Positions 22,564 through 32,515 are shown, counted from the first letter of the stretch. The stretch: DNA of 64,000 nt from Streptomyces olivaceus (GCF_000721235.1 NZ_JOFH01000031.1:36136-100135); one strand, 5' to 3'. A program made the numbers and translations. The notes: generated by a model not told the origin, from the sequence alone.

Positions 22564-23781
22564 TCAGGCCAGGGCCCGGCCCAGTACGTACACCGCCGGA
22601 GCCGCCACCGCGAGCGGCAGGGCAACGCCCGCCGTGAAGTGGACGAAGCGGGAGGGGTAGTCGTACGCCGCGACCCGCAGGCCGATCAGCGCGCACACCG
22701 CCGCTCCCGCGCCGAGCAGCGCCCCCGACGCCCCGAAGTCCGTCATCGAGCCGACGGCGATCCCCGCACCGGCCGCCGCGAGCAGCGCGACGACGACGGA
22801 GACCGGGGTCGGCAGCGGCAGCGCGCGGGCCACGGCGGCCACCGCCACCGCGATCGCGCCGACCGTCACGGCCTCCGCGTCGGCGGCGAGGTACCCGCCC
22901 GCGATCACGGCCAGCGCCGCGGCGGCGACGGTCGCCATCAGGCCGTACATCCGCTCGTCGGGGTCGGCGTGCGAGCGCAGGGTGAGGACGAGGGACAGCA
23001 GCACCCACACCCCGAGGGTGCCGACGATCGCCGCCGGTGAACGGTCCGACACCAGCAGCGCCGCGTCGGCCGCCAGCGCGCCCGCGAAGCCCAGCGCGAT
23101 GCCCTGCCGGGCCGGCCACATGCCGTTCAGCCGGAACCAGCCCGCCGCGGTGAGGCCCTGGAGGACGACGAGCGGGACGAGCAGCGCGTACGTGCCGAGC
23201 GCCGCCGCGCCGGAGAGCAGCAGACCGAGCAGCGCGGTGAGGCCCGCGGGCTGCATCCCGGGGTCGATGATCGGCGAACGCCCCTCGGCACGGGCCCGCT
23301 GGGCGTCGGTGACGCGCGTGTTCCCGGCGACGGTCGCCGGACCGTAGCCGGCGCCGGCGCCGTCGGAGGGGGCGGAGGGAGCGGGAGCCGCGGGTGCGGG
23401 GGCGGGGGGCGCGTACGGCTGGCTCTGCGCCTGGTGCTGCGGCCGGCCGTAGTCAGGGGCGTACTGCTGCGCCTGCGGCGAGTGGGGCTGGTGGTGCGGC
23501 TGGGGCTGCTGCCCGTAGCCCTGCGGGGCCTGTGCGGCGTACGGCGGCAGATACGCCGTCTCGTCCGCGGAGACCGGGGGCTGCACCTGCGTCTCCCAGG
23601 TCTGCCCCTGCCACTGCTGCGTGTACTGGTCGGCGTTCGGGTCCGGCTGCGGCGCCCCGTACCCCTCGTACGGCTGCTGCGGCTGGTGCTGCTGCTGCGC
23701 GGGCCACGCCTGGGCGTCGTACCCCGCATACCCGTCGTACCCCTCGTACGGCTGCTGCGGCTGATGCGGCTGGTTGGTCAT
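22564..23781 (-). CDS. Multi-span membrane protein with Gln/Pro/Tyr-rich N-terminus
   Basis: A 405-residue protein. Residues 1 to about 150 are low complexity, rich in Q, P, Y and A, with a repeated QPQQPYEGY unit. A short conserved RSPIIDPGMQPAGLTALLG leads into about eight or nine hydrophobic helices with few charged residues. I do not recognise the membrane domain. The ATG at 23781 has AGGAGG 6 nt upstream; the alternative GTG 23787 overlaps the stop of the MoaD-like gene. The coupling to MoaD suggests joint expression, not necessarily joint function. Confidence 0.75.
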   Translation of the reverse strand: MTNQPHQPQQPYEGYDGYAGYDAQAWPAQQQHQPQQPYEGYGAPQPDPNADQYTQQWQGQTWETQVQPPVSADETAYLPPYAAQAPQGYGQQPQPHHQPHSPQAQQYAPDYGRPQHQAQSQPYAPPAPAPAAPAPSAPSDGAGAGYGPATVAGNTRVTDAQRARAEGRSPIIDPGMQPAGLTALLGLLLSGAAALGTYALLVPLVVLQGLTAAGWFRLNGMWPARQGIALGFAGALAADAALLVSDRSPAAIVGTLGVWVLLSLVLTLRSHADPDERMYGLMATVAAAALAVIAGGYLAADAEAVTVGAIAVAVAAVARALPLPTPVSVVVALLAAAGAGIAVGSMTDFGASGALLGAGAAVCALIGLRVAAYDYPSRFVHFTAGVALPLAVAAPAVYVLGRALA

Positions 23782-23783
23782 CG

Positions 23784-24038
23784 TCACCCTCCTGCGAACG
23801 GCGGGAGCACCTCGACCGTGCCGCCGTCGGCCAGCCGTACCGTCTCATGCCCGCGCACGCCCACGGGGTCGCCGTCGACGAGGAACGAGCAGCGCAGCAG
23901 CACGCGCGTGAGTTCGCCGGGGTGCCGCTCGCGCACCGCGCCGAGCGCGTCGGCGAGGGTGCCCGCGTCGTACGGTTCCTCGGCCACCCCCGCCGCGGCC
24001 TTCGCGGCGGCCCAGTAGCGCACCGTGACCTTTGCCAT
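23784..24038 (-). CDS. MoaD/ThiS-like ubiquitin-fold sulfur carrier
   Basis: An 84-residue beta-grasp protein: MAKVTVRYWAAAKAAAGV at the start, then GTLADALGAVRERH and the diagnostic C-terminal Gly-Gly (VEVLPPFAGG, stop). The terminal glycine is the residue that is thiocarboxylated in MoaD and ThiS to donate sulfur, for molybdopterin, thiamine or others. There is no moaE, thiG or other partner in the window, so which pathway it serves cannot be told. Start 24038 follows AAGGA. The downstream membrane-protein gene is coupled to it. Confidence 0.85.
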   Translation of the reverse strand: MAKVTVRYWAAAKAAAGVAEEPYDAGTLADALGAVRERHPGELTRVLLRCSFLVDGDPVGVRGHETVRLADGGTVEVLPPFAGG

Positions 24039-24120
24039 CTGGATCCTTCGTCGCCGGTGCCGGTCGGCGTCCGTGCCGACCGGCCGTGTCCACCGCCGGG
24101 TCGGCGGTGACCCCGTCAGG

Positions 24121-25080
24121 CTAGCCCGCCCGGGACACCGCCCAGTCGCCGATGCGGTGGAGCAGTCCGGCGTCCGAGGCGTTCTCGGCGTGGCCCATGC
24201 CGGGCTCCAGCCAGAGTTCGCCGTGGTCACCGGCCGCCTCGGCCAGCATCCGGGGGTGATCGAGGGGAAAGTAGCCGTCCCGGTCGCCGTGCACGACCAG
24301 CAGCGGCGTCGGGGCGATCCGCGCCGCCGCCCGGACCGGGGACAGCGGCACCGGGTCCCAGTCCCGGTGGTGGATACGGGTGCGCAGGCCGTAGCGGCCC
24401 ACCACGCGCCCCGCGGGACGCATCACCAGCCAGTGCAGCCGGCGCATCGGCGCCGTGCCCCGGTAGTACCAGCGGGCGGGCGAGCTGACCGACACGACGG
24501 CGTCCGTACGGGCGTCACCACCGGGCGCCACCGGGGATACGCCGTCGCCACCGGACTCCGCCGCCGGGGAAGCACCGTCACCGCCGGACCCCGCCGGGGA
24601 AGCGCCGCCGCCCCTCCCGTCACCGCCGTACAGCGCCGCGTGCCGCAGGACCACCGAGCCGCCCATGGAGAAGCCGACGGTCGCCACGCGCGCGTGCCCG
24701 AAGCCGCGCGCCCACGCGACCGCCGCCGCCAGGTCGAGCACCTCGCGGTCGCCGACGGTGGACCGGCCGCCGGAGGCGCCGTGCCCGCGGAAGGAGAACG
24801 TGACCACGGCACCGTGCCGCGCGAACGCCGCCGCGATCCGGCGCACGTGCGGCCGGTCCGCGTCGCCCGTGAAGCCGTGCGCGACGACGAAGACCAGGTC
24901 AGAAGCGCCACGATCGGTCGTACCCGGCTCGTACACGGCGTCGATCGGGACCCCGTCGGCCGTACGGAGGAAGGTGCGCGCGCGGCTGCGGCGCGGCGCT
25001 TCCCGGGGCGTCTCGGGATCCGGACGATTGTCTCGGCGACGGGTGGAACGCGACACATGACCTGCCGGTCGGTTGCTCAT
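24121..25080 (-). CDS. Alpha/beta hydrolase (lysophospholipase/esterase-like)
   Basis: A 319-residue serine hydrolase. The nucleophile elbow is GFSMGGS near residue 145, the oxyanion region [11 protein letters not shown], the acid in [11 protein letters not shown], and the catalytic His in GMGHAEN. An unusual insertion of Gly/Asp/Ala/Ser-rich repeats (GGDG units, about 45 residues) follows the elbow and interrupts the fold at a loop; its coding DNA is internally repetitive. The N-terminal 35 residues are basic and disordered. Likely an esterase of unknown substrate. It is the first gene of a minus-strand group and divergent from glnR. Confidence 0.85.
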   Translation of the reverse strand: MSNRPAGHVSRSTRRRDNRPDPETPREAPRRSRARTFLRTADGVPIDAVYEPGTTDRGASDLVFVVAHGFTGDADRPHVRRIAAAFARHGAVVTFSFRGHGASGGRSTVGDREVLDLAAAVAWARGFGHARVATVGFSMGGSVVLRHAALYGGDGRGGGASPAGSGGDGASPAAESGGDGVSPVAPGGDARTDAVVSVSSPARWYYRGTAPMRRLHWLVMRPAGRVVGRYGLRTRIHHRDWDPVPLSPVRAAARIAPTPLLVVHGDRDGYFPLDHPRMLAEAAGDHGELWLEPGMGHAENASDAGLLHRIGDWAVSRAG

Positions 25081-25325
25081 GTCGGCTATTCTGCTGGGCA
25101 GAGGACTCGGGCAGCGTAGCCCCCGGGTCCTTTCGTGCTTTCAGGAGCGATGCCGGGCGGACGCCGGGCGTTCACCTCCAGGACGCACCGCGGGCCCCAC
25201 GGGCCGGGACCCGCACCTGTACGAAGCAGAGCCGCAGACGTCCTCGCAGGGACCCAGGAGGAACCAGACGTTATGGGCGAGCGAACCGGGCACGACCACA
25301 GGACGACCCAGGCAGGTGGGGCGCG

Positions 25326-26156
25326 ATGAGTTCTCTGCTGCTCCTGACCAACGCACTCCAGCCGTCGACGGAGGTGCTCCCCGCCCTCGGTCTGCTGCTG
25401 CACAACGTCCGTGTGGCCCCGGCGGAGGGACCCGCGCTCGTCGACACCCCGGGCGCCGACGTCATCCTCGTCGACGGCCGCCGCGACCTTCCGCAGATCC
25501 GCAGCCTGTGCCAGCTGCTGCGCTCCACGGGCCTCAGCTGCCCGCTGGTGCTCGTCGTCACCGAGGGCGGTCTCGCCGCCGTCACCGCCGACTGGGGCAT
25601 CGACGACGTGCTGCTTGACACCGCGGGTCCGGCGGAGGTCGAGGCGCGGCTGCGGCTGGCCACGGGCCGCCAGCAGATCAGCGGCGACGACTCCCCGATG
25701 GAGATCCGCAACGGCGACCTGTCGGTCGACGAGGCGACGTACTCCGCCAAGCTCAAGGGCCGGGTCCTGGACCTGACCTTCAAGGAGTTCGAGCTGATCA
25801 AGTACCTGGCCCAGCACCCGGGCCGGGTCTTCACCCGCGCCCAGCTGCTCCAGGAGGTGTGGGGCTACGACTACTTCGGCGGCACCCGCACGGTCGACGT
25901 GCACGTACGGCGGCTGCGCGCCAAGCTCGGCCCGGAGCACGAGTCGCTGATCGGCACGGTCCGCAACGTCGGCTACCGCTTCGTGACGCCGGAGAAACCC
26001 GACAAGGGCGACAAGAGCGAGAAGGCCGAGAAGGCCGAGAAAGCCGGGAAGGCCGAGAAAGCCGAAGAGGCTCACGAGGCGGAGAAGGACGAGGCGCCCG
26101 GGAAGGCGGCCGCCGAGGCGAACGGGGCGGCGGGCGCGAGGTCATCCAAGGTGTGA
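25326..26156 (+). CDS. glnR: GlnR, global nitrogen regulator
   Basis: A 276-residue OmpR-type orphan response regulator that matches S. coelicolor GlnR over the first about 230 residues. Asp50 (ILVDGRRD) is present, but the other acidic-pocket residues are not, as in other GlnR proteins, which act without phosphorylation. The winged helix contains [30 protein letters not shown]. It governs glnA, amtB and other nitrogen genes. The C-terminal tail (about 50 residues) is a run of EKAEKAxKAEKAEE repeats that differs strongly from the reference. The ATG follows GGTGGGGCGCG. Confidence 0.95.
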   Translation: MSSLLLLTNALQPSTEVLPALGLLLHNVRVAPAEGPALVDTPGADVILVDGRRDLPQIRSLCQLLRSTGLSCPLVLVVTEGGLAAVTADWGIDDVLLDTAGPAEVEARLRLATGRQQISGDDSPMEIRNGDLSVDEATYSAKLKGRVLDLTFKEFELIKYLAQHPGRVFTRAQLLQEVWGYDYFGGTRTVDVHVRRLRAKLGPEHESLIGTVRNVGYRFVTPEKPDKGDKSEKAEKAEKAGKAEKAEEAHEAEKDEAPGKAAAEANGAAGARSSKV

Positions 26157-26198
26157 TACGCCCTGCCCGGGGCGGATCCATCCGCGTAGACTCCGCGC

Positions 26199-27221
26199 GT
26201 GGCCAAGGTGACTCGGGACGATGTGGCGCGGCTGGCGGGGACTTCCACCGCCGTCGTCAGCTACGTCATCAACAACGGACCCCGGCCGGTCGCCCCGGCC
26301 ACGCGCGAGCGTGTCCTCGCCGCGATCAAGGAACTGGGGTACCGGCCGGACCGGGTCGCCCAGGCCATGGCGTCGCGGCGCACGGACCTCATAGGCCTGA
26401 TCGTGCCGGACGCGCGCCAGCCGTTCTTCGCGGAGATGGCGCACGCGGTCGAGTGGGCCGCCTCCGAGCGCGGAAAAATGGTGCTCGTCGGCAACAGCGA
26501 CTACGTAGGTGAGCGCGAGGTCCACTACCTGCGGGCCTTCCTCGGCATGCGGGTCTCGGGCCTGATCCTGGTCAGCCACGCGCTGAACGACAACGCGGCC
26601 GCCGAGATCGACGCCTGGGACGCCCGGGTCGTGCTGCTGCACGAGCGCCCGGAGGCCATCGACGACGTCGCCGTCGTCACCGACGACCTGGGCGGCGCCC
26701 AGCTCGCCGTACGCCACCTGCTGGAGCACGGGTACGCCTACGTCGCCTGCATGGGCGGCACCGCCGAGACGCCGTCCGTCGGCGACCCGGTCTCCGACCA
26801 CGTCGAGGGCTGGCGGCGCGCGATGCAGGAGGCCGGGCTCCCGACCGAGGGCCGGCTCTTCGAGGCGCCGTACAACCGCTACGACGCGTACCGGGTGGGC
26901 CTGGAGCTGCTCGCCGGGCCGCAGCGCCCGCCCGCGATCTTCTGCTCGACCGACGACCAGGCGATCGGCCTGCTGCGGGCCGCCCGCGAGCTGCGCATCG
27001 ACGTGCCGGGCGAGCTGGCGGTGGCGGGCTTCGACGACATCAAGGAGGCGGACCTCACCGATCCGCCGCTGACCACGGTCGCCTCGGACCGGTCGGCGAT
27101 GGCGCGGGCCGCGGTGGACCTGGTCCTGGACGACGGCCTGCGGGTGGCGGGCTCGCGGCGCGAGCGGCTGAAGCTCTTCCCGTCCCAGCTGGTGGTCCGC
27201 CAGTCCTGCGGCTGCGCGTAG
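26199..27221 (+). CDS. LacI-family transcriptional regulator
   Basis: A 340-residue repressor. The LacI HTH is at residues 5-30 ([34 protein letters not shown]), with the hinge and [17 protein letters not shown] opening the periplasmic-binding-like domain. [20 protein letters not shown] and [23 protein letters not shown] complete it. The last residues include CGCA. GTG 26199 is the start. The sugar it senses is not evident: no transporter or glycosidase gene adjoins. It follows glnR by 42 bp on the same strand. Confidence 0.93.
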   Translation: MAKVTRDDVARLAGTSTAVVSYVINNGPRPVAPATRERVLAAIKELGYRPDRVAQAMASRRTDLIGLIVPDARQPFFAEMAHAVEWAASERGKMVLVGNSDYVGEREVHYLRAFLGMRVSGLILVSHALNDNAAAEIDAWDARVVLLHERPEAIDDVAVVTDDLGGAQLAVRHLLEHGYAYVACMGGTAETPSVGDPVSDHVEGWRRAMQEAGLPTEGRLFEAPYNRYDAYRVGLELLAGPQRPPAIFCSTDDQAIGLLRAARELRIDVPGELAVAGFDDIKEADLTDPPLTTVASDRSAMARAAVDLVLDDGLRVAGSRRERLKLFPSQLVVRQSCGCA

Positions 27222-27320
27222 AGCGCACACAGCGCGTAGAGCACGCACGCGCGTGGTCGCCGCCGGGACCGGGCGGGTCTGCATCGGGACCGGGCCCCTC
27301 TTTATATCGGGCATACGAGC

Positions 27321-27364
27321 TTCTGCCGGGCTTCTCAGGCGGCACTCAGGCCGTTCTCATGCGG
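27321..27364 (+). promoter_or_regulatory. Four 11-bp direct repeats upstream of the HtrA-like protease
   Basis: TTCTGCCGGGC, TTCTCAGGCGG, CACTCAGGCCG and TTCTCATGCGG lie head to tail with an exact 11-bp period (CTCAGGC starts at 27334, 27345 and 27356). This spacing is that of OmpR-family response regulator sites. A TATATC hexamer 15 bp upstream could be a -10. Confidence 0.55.
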
Positions 27365-27377
27365 GGGCGGGAAGCTC

Positions 27378-28439
27378 ATGAACATGACCGAGAGCCTCCG
27401 CCACAACGGCGAGTACGAGCACGCGCAAGAGAACCCGTACGCCAACCCGTACCAGGGCGCCCAGCAGCACGCCTCCACTCCCGTCGACCCGGAGTGGCCG
27501 CCCCCGCCCGCCCAGCCGCCCTACGCCGTGCAGGCCGGGCAGCCGGAACCGCCGCGGCAGAAGCGCAAGGCGCGGCGCGGCCCCGTGGCCCTGCTCGCGG
27601 CCGTGGCGATCGTCGCGGCGGCGGTCGGCGGCGGCACCGCGTTCGGCATCCAGGAACTGACCGGCAGCGACACCGTCGCCTCCAGCTCCACCAGCACCAA
27701 CGTGGTGCCCTCCAGCCAGAAGGGCACGGTCTCCGGGGTCGCGAAGGCGGTCAGCCCGAGCATCGTCGAGATCAACGCCACCTCGAACGCGGGCTCCTCC
27801 ACCGGCTCCGGCGTGATCATCACCGGCGACGGCGAGATCATCACCAACAACCACGTCGTGTCCGGCGCCTCGTCCGTCAAGGTGACGACGAACGACGGCA
27901 AGCAGTACACCGCCGACGTCGTCGGCACCGACAGCAGCAAGGACCTCGCGCTGATCAAGCTCCAGAACGCCTCCGGCCTCACGGCCGCCACCCTCGGCGA
28001 CTCGGACGGCGTCGGGGTCGGCGACGAGGTCGTCGCCATCGGCTCCCCCGAGGGCCTGACCGGCACCGTGACCAGCGGTATCGTCTCCGCCCTCAACCGC
28101 GACGTGACCGTCTCGACGGACGAGGGCCAGCAGCAACAGCAGCAGCGGCAGGGGCAGGGCGGCCAGTGGCCGTTCGAGTTCGGCGGCCAGGAGTTCAACG
28201 GCGACACCGGCTCGTCCACGACGACGTACAAGGCGCTCCAGACCGACGCCTCCCTCAACCCGGGCAACTCCGGCGGCGCGCTGATCGACATGAACGGCAA
28301 CATCATCGGCATCAACTCCGCGATGTACTCGGCGACCGAGTCCTCCTCCAGCGCGGGCAGCGTGGGCCTCGGCTTCGCCATCCCGATCAACACCGTCAAG
28401 GCCGACCTGCCCGACCTGCGGGCGGGTGCGAGCAACTGA
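27378..28439 (+). CDS. HtrA-like trypsin-type serine protease (membrane-anchored, no PDZ)
   Basis: A 353-residue protease with cytosolic Gln/Pro/Tyr-rich N-terminus, an anchoring helix at about 68-92, a Ser/Thr linker and a trypsin-like domain outside. The catalytic triad is His159 (NNHVVSG), Asp189 (KDLALIKL) and Ser in NPGNSGGAL. A Gln-rich loop (QQQQQQRQGQ) interrupts the domain. It ends shortly after the fold, without the PDZ domain found in DegP/PepD. It precedes a two-component system resembling mycobacterial MprAB, which is encoded beside pepD: a parallel that suggests envelope-stress control. Confidence 0.9.
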   Translation: MNMTESLRHNGEYEHAQENPYANPYQGAQQHASTPVDPEWPPPPAQPPYAVQAGQPEPPRQKRKARRGPVALLAAVAIVAAAVGGGTAFGIQELTGSDTVASSSTSTNVVPSSQKGTVSGVAKAVSPSIVEINATSNAGSSTGSGVIITGDGEIITNNHVVSGASSVKVTTNDGKQYTADVVGTDSSKDLALIKLQNASGLTAATLGDSDGVGVGDEVVAIGSPEGLTGTVTSGIVSALNRDVTVSTDEGQQQQQQRQGQGGQWPFEFGGQEFNGDTGSSTTTYKALQTDASLNPGNSGGALIDMNGNIIGINSAMYSATESSSSAGSVGLGFAIPINTVKADLPDLRAGASN

Positions 28440-28559
28440 CCGGGGACCGGGGACCATGGACGTGCGACGCTGAAGCCCCGCACCAGCCGACCGGCGGACC
28501 GGCCGGCAGACCGACCCGCACCCCCGTACCCCACCCACCGCACCCGAGGACCCGAGCCC

Positions 28560-29300
28560 ATGAGCCCCGCAGACGGCGACCGCGACCGTGACGTCCAGCG
28601 CATCCTGATCGTCGACGACGAGCCGGCGGTCCGCGAAGCACTCCAGCGCAGCCTCGCCTTCGAGGGGTACGGCACCGAGGTCGCCGTCGACGGCGCCGAC
28701 GCCGTGGAGAAGGCGGCGGCGTACCGGCCCGACCTCGTCGTCCTCGACATCCAGATGCCCCGCATGGACGGCCTGACCGCCGCCCGCCGGATCCGCGGGG
28801 CGGGCGACCTGACGCCGATCCTGATGCTGACGGCCCGCGACACCGTCGGCGACCGGGTGACCGGCCTGGACGCGGGCGCGGACGACTACCTCGTCAAGCC
28901 CTTCGAGCTGGACGAGCTGTTCGCCCGCATCCGCGCGCTGCTGCGCCGCAGCTCCTACGCGGCGGCGGTGGAGGCCACCGCCGAGGACGACGACACCCTC
29001 GCCTTCGGCGACCTGACCATGGACCTGGCGACGCGGGAGGTCGCACGGGCCGGGCGGCCGGTGGAGCTGACCCGCACGGAGTTCACCCTGCTGGAGATGT
29101 TCATGGCGCACCCGCGCCAGGTCCTCACCCGGGAGCAGATCCTGAAGGCCGTCTGGGGCTTCGACTTCGAGCCCTCGTCCAACTCCCTCGACGTGTACGT
29201 CATGTACCTGCGCCGCAAGACCGAGGCGGGCGGCGAGCCGCGCCTGGTCCACACGGTGCGCGGCGTCGGCTACGTCCTGCGGCAGGGCGGCGCCGAGTGA
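28560..29300 (+). CDS. OmpR-family response regulator (MprA-like)
   Basis: A 246-residue regulator. Receiver: [10 protein letters not shown] with phosphoacceptor Asp63 ([13 protein letters not shown]), Thr in LMLTAR and Lys in YLVKPF. Winged helix: [26 protein letters not shown] and [17 protein letters not shown]. The gene overlaps the kinase gene by 4 nt (GTGA). Its likely target is the protease gene upstream, where 11-bp repeats suit a tandem OmpR-type dimer. 120 bp of GC-rich spacer separates it from the protease. Confidence 0.95.
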   Translation: MSPADGDRDRDVQRILIVDDEPAVREALQRSLAFEGYGTEVAVDGADAVEKAAAYRPDLVVLDIQMPRMDGLTAARRIRGAGDLTPILMLTARDTVGDRVTGLDAGADDYLVKPFELDELFARIRALLRRSSYAAAVEATAEDDDTLAFGDLTMDLATREVARAGRPVELTRTEFTLLEMFMAHPRQVLTREQILKAVWGFDFEPSSNSLDVYVMYLRRKTEAGGEPRLVHTVRGVGYVLRQGGAE

Positions 29301-30739
29301 GACGTCTCGCCCGCCGGTTCCGGGCGCTGCCCATCCGGGCGCGGCTGTCGCTGCTGGTGGCGGCGGCGGTGGCGTTCGCGGTGGCGGCGGCGGCAGTGGC
29401 CTGCTGGTTCGTGGTCAAGACCGTGCTGGTCAGTTCGCTGGACGAGGCGCTGAAGGCCAACCGCATGGACAAGACGCAGGTCAGCCAGTACGTCAACCTG
29501 CGCACCGGTCTCTGCGCCCACGACCCGCTCACGCACGAGCAGAACCCCTACGGCTCGTCCGTGCAGCTGGTTGCCCGGCAGAACTCCAGCTGCCTCATCA
29601 TCGGCACGGAGGAGGTCCCGCTCACGGACGCCGACCGCGCCGTGGCCGAGGGCTCGTCCGTCAACGCCCTGCACGACGCCACCGGCTCGGACGGCACCCA
29701 GTACCGCGTCTTCACCTACACCGTGCCCGGCCTGTCCGACGTGGCCGTCTCCGCCGCGCGCCCGCTGAGCGAGGTGAACAGCTCGCTCAGCAACCTCGCG
29801 CTGGTCCTCCTCTTCGTCGCGGGCGCGGGCGTCGTCGGCGCCGGCGCGGCCGGCCTCTGGGTGGCCCGGACCGGCCTGCGCCCCGTCGACGAGCTGACCC
29901 GTGCCGTCGAGCACGTCGCCCGCACCGAGGACCTGGCCGTCCGCATCCCCGTCGAGGACGACAGCGACGACGAGATCGCCCGCCTCTCCCGCTCCTTCAA
30001 CAGCATGACCTCGTCGCTGGCCAGCTCCCGCGACCTGCAGCAGCAGCTCATCGCCGACGCGGGCCACGAACTGCGCACCCCCCTCACCTCGCTGCGCACC
30101 AACATCGAACTCCTCACCCGCAGCGAGGAGACCGGCCGCCCGATCCCGGAGGCCGACCGCAAGGCGCTCCTCGCCTCGGTGAAGGCCCAGATGACGGAGC
30201 TGGCGGCGCTCATCGGCGACCTCCAGGAACTTTCCCGCCCCGACACCGGCCAGCACGAGGGCCGCACCCGCATCCTCGCCTGGCACGACGTCGTCGAGTC
30301 GGCCCTGCGCCGCGCCCGCCTGCGCGGCCCGGAGCTGGCGATCGAGGCGGACGTGCGGCCCTGGTACGTCCGGGCGGAACCGGCGTCCCTGGAACGCGCG
30401 GTGGTCAACATCCTGGACAACGCGGTGAAGTTCAGCCCGGAGGGCGGCACGATCGACGTACGCCTCACCGACGGGGTCCTCACCGTGCGCGACCACGGTC
30501 CGGGCATCCCCGTCGACGAACTCCCCCACGTCTTCGACCGCTTCTGGCGCTCCCCGACCGCCCGCGCGCTGCCCGGCTCGGGCCTGGGCCTGTCGATCGT
30601 GGCCCGCACGGTCCAGCAGGCGGGCGGCGAGGTGACCCTGCGACCGGCGGAGGGCGACGGCACGACGGCGACGGTCCGACTGCCGGGGGCACCGGTACCG
30701 CCGCCGGACACGGGTGTGGCGGAGGGGGGTCAGTGGTAG
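29297..30739 (+). CDS. Sensor histidine kinase (MprB-like)
   Basis: A 480-residue HisKA kinase. Two helices (about 17-42 and 166-190) frame an outer sensor domain with two cysteines (CAHDPL, SSCLII). HAMP follows ([17 protein letters not shown]). The H-box is [15 protein letters not shown] with His257; N-box [20 protein letters not shown] boxes DHGPGIP and [12 protein letters not shown] start overlaps the regulator stop. The last 10 bases overlap the convergent PIN-like gene. Confidence 0.95.
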   Translation: MRRLARRFRALPIRARLSLLVAAAVAFAVAAAAVACWFVVKTVLVSSLDEALKANRMDKTQVSQYVNLRTGLCAHDPLTHEQNPYGSSVQLVARQNSSCLIIGTEEVPLTDADRAVAEGSSVNALHDATGSDGTQYRVFTYTVPGLSDVAVSAARPLSEVNSSLSNLALVLLFVAGAGVVGAGAAGLWVARTGLRPVDELTRAVEHVARTEDLAVRIPVEDDSDDEIARLSRSFNSMTSSLASSRDLQQQLIADAGHELRTPLTSLRTNIELLTRSEETGRPIPEADRKALLASVKAQMTELAALIGDLQELSRPDTGQHEGRTRILAWHDVVESALRRARLRGPELAIEADVRPWYVRAEPASLERAVVNILDNAVKFSPEGGTIDVRLTDGVLTVRDHGPGIPVDELPHVFDRFWRSPTARALPGSGLGLSIVARTVQQAGGEVTLRPAEGDGTTATVRLPGAPVPPPDTGVAEGGQW

Positions 30740-31128
30740 CCGAGCATGCCGGGGGCGTCGATGTCGACGGTGAGGAAGCCCGGTGGGTACAGATTCTCCT
30801 TCTCCGTCAGGATGATCGACATGCCGCCCGAGTCCAGGTGCGGTGTCGCCACGTAGAGCGCGTGACACGTGTCGGCGCCGCCCCAGCCGTCCCGCACCAT
30901 GCCTCCGACGACGACGGCAGCGGTCGGGCCGAGCGGATCGACGTGCAGTCCCGGAAGCGCCAGCAGGGCGCTTCCGACCTGCGCCTCGTTCTCCTCGGCC
31001 GTCATGAGGCACAGCGCGGGCAGGTGCAGCCAGTCACCCGGTGTGTGCGCGACGTTGTCGGCGAGGCGGTGGAGCGCCTCGTGACCGTGGGCGAGTGCCA
31101 GAGCCGCACCCGCGTCGAGAATGATCAC
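30730..31128 (-). CDS. PIN-like toxin candidate
   Basis: A 132-residue protein. The start MIILDAGAALAL resembles the first strand and Asp of PIN-domain nucleases, a glutamate-rich segment (TAEENEAQ) follows at the place of the second acidic residue, and GGADTCHALYVA resembles the later acidic motif. Similarity is weak and the C-terminal half is not typical, so activity is uncertain. GTG overlaps the stop of the ribbon-helix antitoxin-like gene (GTGA). The end overlaps the histidine kinase gene by 10 bp on the opposite strand. Confidence 0.55.
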   Translation of the reverse strand: MIILDAGAALALAHGHEALHRLADNVAHTPGDWLHLPALCLMTAEENEAQVGSALLALPGLHVDPLGPTAAVVVGGMVRDGWGGADTCHALYVATPHLDSGGMSIILTEKENLYPPGFLTVDIDAPGMLGYH

Positions 31129-31412
31129 GCGGCGTGCTCCCGCGGAACCCGGGTCTTGTCCGCCGCCATCGCGTAGATGTTGGCCAGCACGTTCGGTCCG
31201 CTGTCGAACTCCTCGTCGCTGAGTGTGCAGCCCAGCCGTTCACGCAGCACGGCACGCGTGGCGGCCACCTGCTCAGCGATCTGCTCCGCCGTCGGCTGCT
31301 CCGAGGCCAGTTGCTCGACGAGCTGGCCGAGGGTCATGCCCCGCTCCTTGGCGACCTGCGCGAGGTGGTCGCGGGCCCGGCGCGACACCTGAATGGTCGT
31401 GTTTTCTGCCAT
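31125..31412 (-). CDS. Antitoxin-like small DNA-binding protein
   Basis: A 95-residue protein: MAENTTIQVSRRARDHLAQVA is a ribbon-helix-helix type N-terminus, followed by KERGMTLGQLVEQLAS and an acidic C-terminal helix. This is the typical design of type II antitoxins: DNA-binding N-terminus and toxin-binding C-terminus. It is coupled by 4 nt to the PIN-like gene. ATG follows GGGGG. I infer autorepression of the pair. Confidence 0.65.
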   Translation of the reverse strand: MAENTTIQVSRRARDHLAQVAKERGMTLGQLVEQLASEQPTAEQIAEQVAATRAVLRERLGCTLSDEEFDSGPNVLANIYAMAADKTRVPREHAA

Positions 31413-31569
31413 GCCCCCACCATAGTCACGCCACACCCACGGCGGCCGCCCTCCGCTGCCTTCTTCACTCGAAGGTGTCAGCAACGCCGATCGGGAGACG
31501 GCCCGTCGCCCCGGCGCCCGGGAGGCGGCCCACCGCCGCTCGGGCCGCCCTCCCCTTACCCTCGTACGC

Positions 31570-32499
31570 ATGACCAGCGACGACACCGTGCACCCCGGCC
31601 ACCCCCGTTCCATCGAGACCCTTGCCGAACTCGCCCCGGAGCAGACGGAGGCCGTCCTCGCCCTGCTCGCCGAGGCGGCCCGGAACGACGGGCAGTACGC
31701 CGTGTCCGAGCAGGGCCGGCTGCAACTGCGCGGCCCGGCCCGCGAGGGCGTCGCGCACCTGCTGCTCACCGCCGACGGCGGCGAACTCGTCGGATACGCC
31801 CAGCTGGAGGGCGTCGACCCGATCGAGCCGCCGGCCGCCGAGCTGGTCGTCCACCCCTCGCACCGGGGCCGGGGGCACGGGCGGGCCCTCGGATCGGCGC
31901 TGCTCGCCGCCTCCGGCAAGCGGCTGCGGGTCTGGGCGCACGGCGGCCACTCCGCCGCCCGGCATCTCGCGCAGGTGCTCGGCCTGACCCTGTTCCGCGA
32001 ACTGCGCCAGATGCGGCGCCCGTTGGCCGGCCTGGACCTGCCCGAGCCGCGGCTCCCGGAGGGCGTGACCGTACGCGCCTTCGTGCCCGGCCAGGACGAC
32101 GCGGCGTGGCTCGCGGTGAACGCCGCCGCCTTCGCCCACCACCCCGAGCAGGGCTCGCTCACGCAGCGCGACCTCGACGACCGGAAGGCCGAGGGCTGGT
32201 TCGACCCGGCCGGGTTCTTCCTCGCCGAGCGGGACGGCCGGCTGATCGGCTTCCACTGGACGAAGGTGCACGCCGAGGAGGGGCTGGGCGAGGTGTACGT
32301 ACTCGGCATCCGCCCGGACGCCCAGGGCGGCGGCCTCGGCAAGGCCCTCACCACGATCGGCCTGCGGCACCTGGCCGGGCAGGGGCTGCCCACGGCGATG
32401 CTGTACGTCGACGCCGACAACGAGGCGGCGGTCGCCGTCTACGAGCGCCTCGGCTTCACCGTCCACGAGACGGACCTGATGTACCGCACGGAAACGTGA
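31570..32499 (+). CDS. mshD: Mycothiol synthase
   Basis: A 309-residue tandem GNAT protein, the layout of MshD, which acetylates Cys-GlcN-Ins in the last step of mycothiol synthesis. Domain 1 ends with VVHPSHRGRGHGRALGSALL; domain 2 has VYVLGIRPDAQGGGLGKALTTIGL and the family segment LYVDADNEAAVAVYERLGF. Between them lies AAFAHHPEQGSLTQRDLDDR, a known MshD element. Length is normal. It stands alone on the plus strand. Confidence 0.95.
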   Translation: MTSDDTVHPGHPRSIETLAELAPEQTEAVLALLAEAARNDGQYAVSEQGRLQLRGPAREGVAHLLLTADGGELVGYAQLEGVDPIEPPAAELVVHPSHRGRGHGRALGSALLAASGKRLRVWAHGGHSAARHLAQVLGLTLFRELRQMRRPLAGLDLPEPRLPEGVTVRAFVPGQDDAAWLAVNAAAFAHHPEQGSLTQRDLDDRKAEGWFDPAGFFLAERDGRLIGFHWTKVHAEEGLGEVYVLGIRPDAQGGGLGKALTTIGLRHLAGQGLPTAMLYVDADNEAAVAVYERLGFTVHETDLMYRTET

Positions 32500-32515
32500 G
32501 CCACCGGCCCCGGCG

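Noticed and set aside
24520..24645. CRISPR-like or minisatellite repeat in the alpha/beta hydrolase gene
   Set aside because: Short GGDG-encoding units in frame within one gene, irregular, no spacers; a coding low-complexity insertion.
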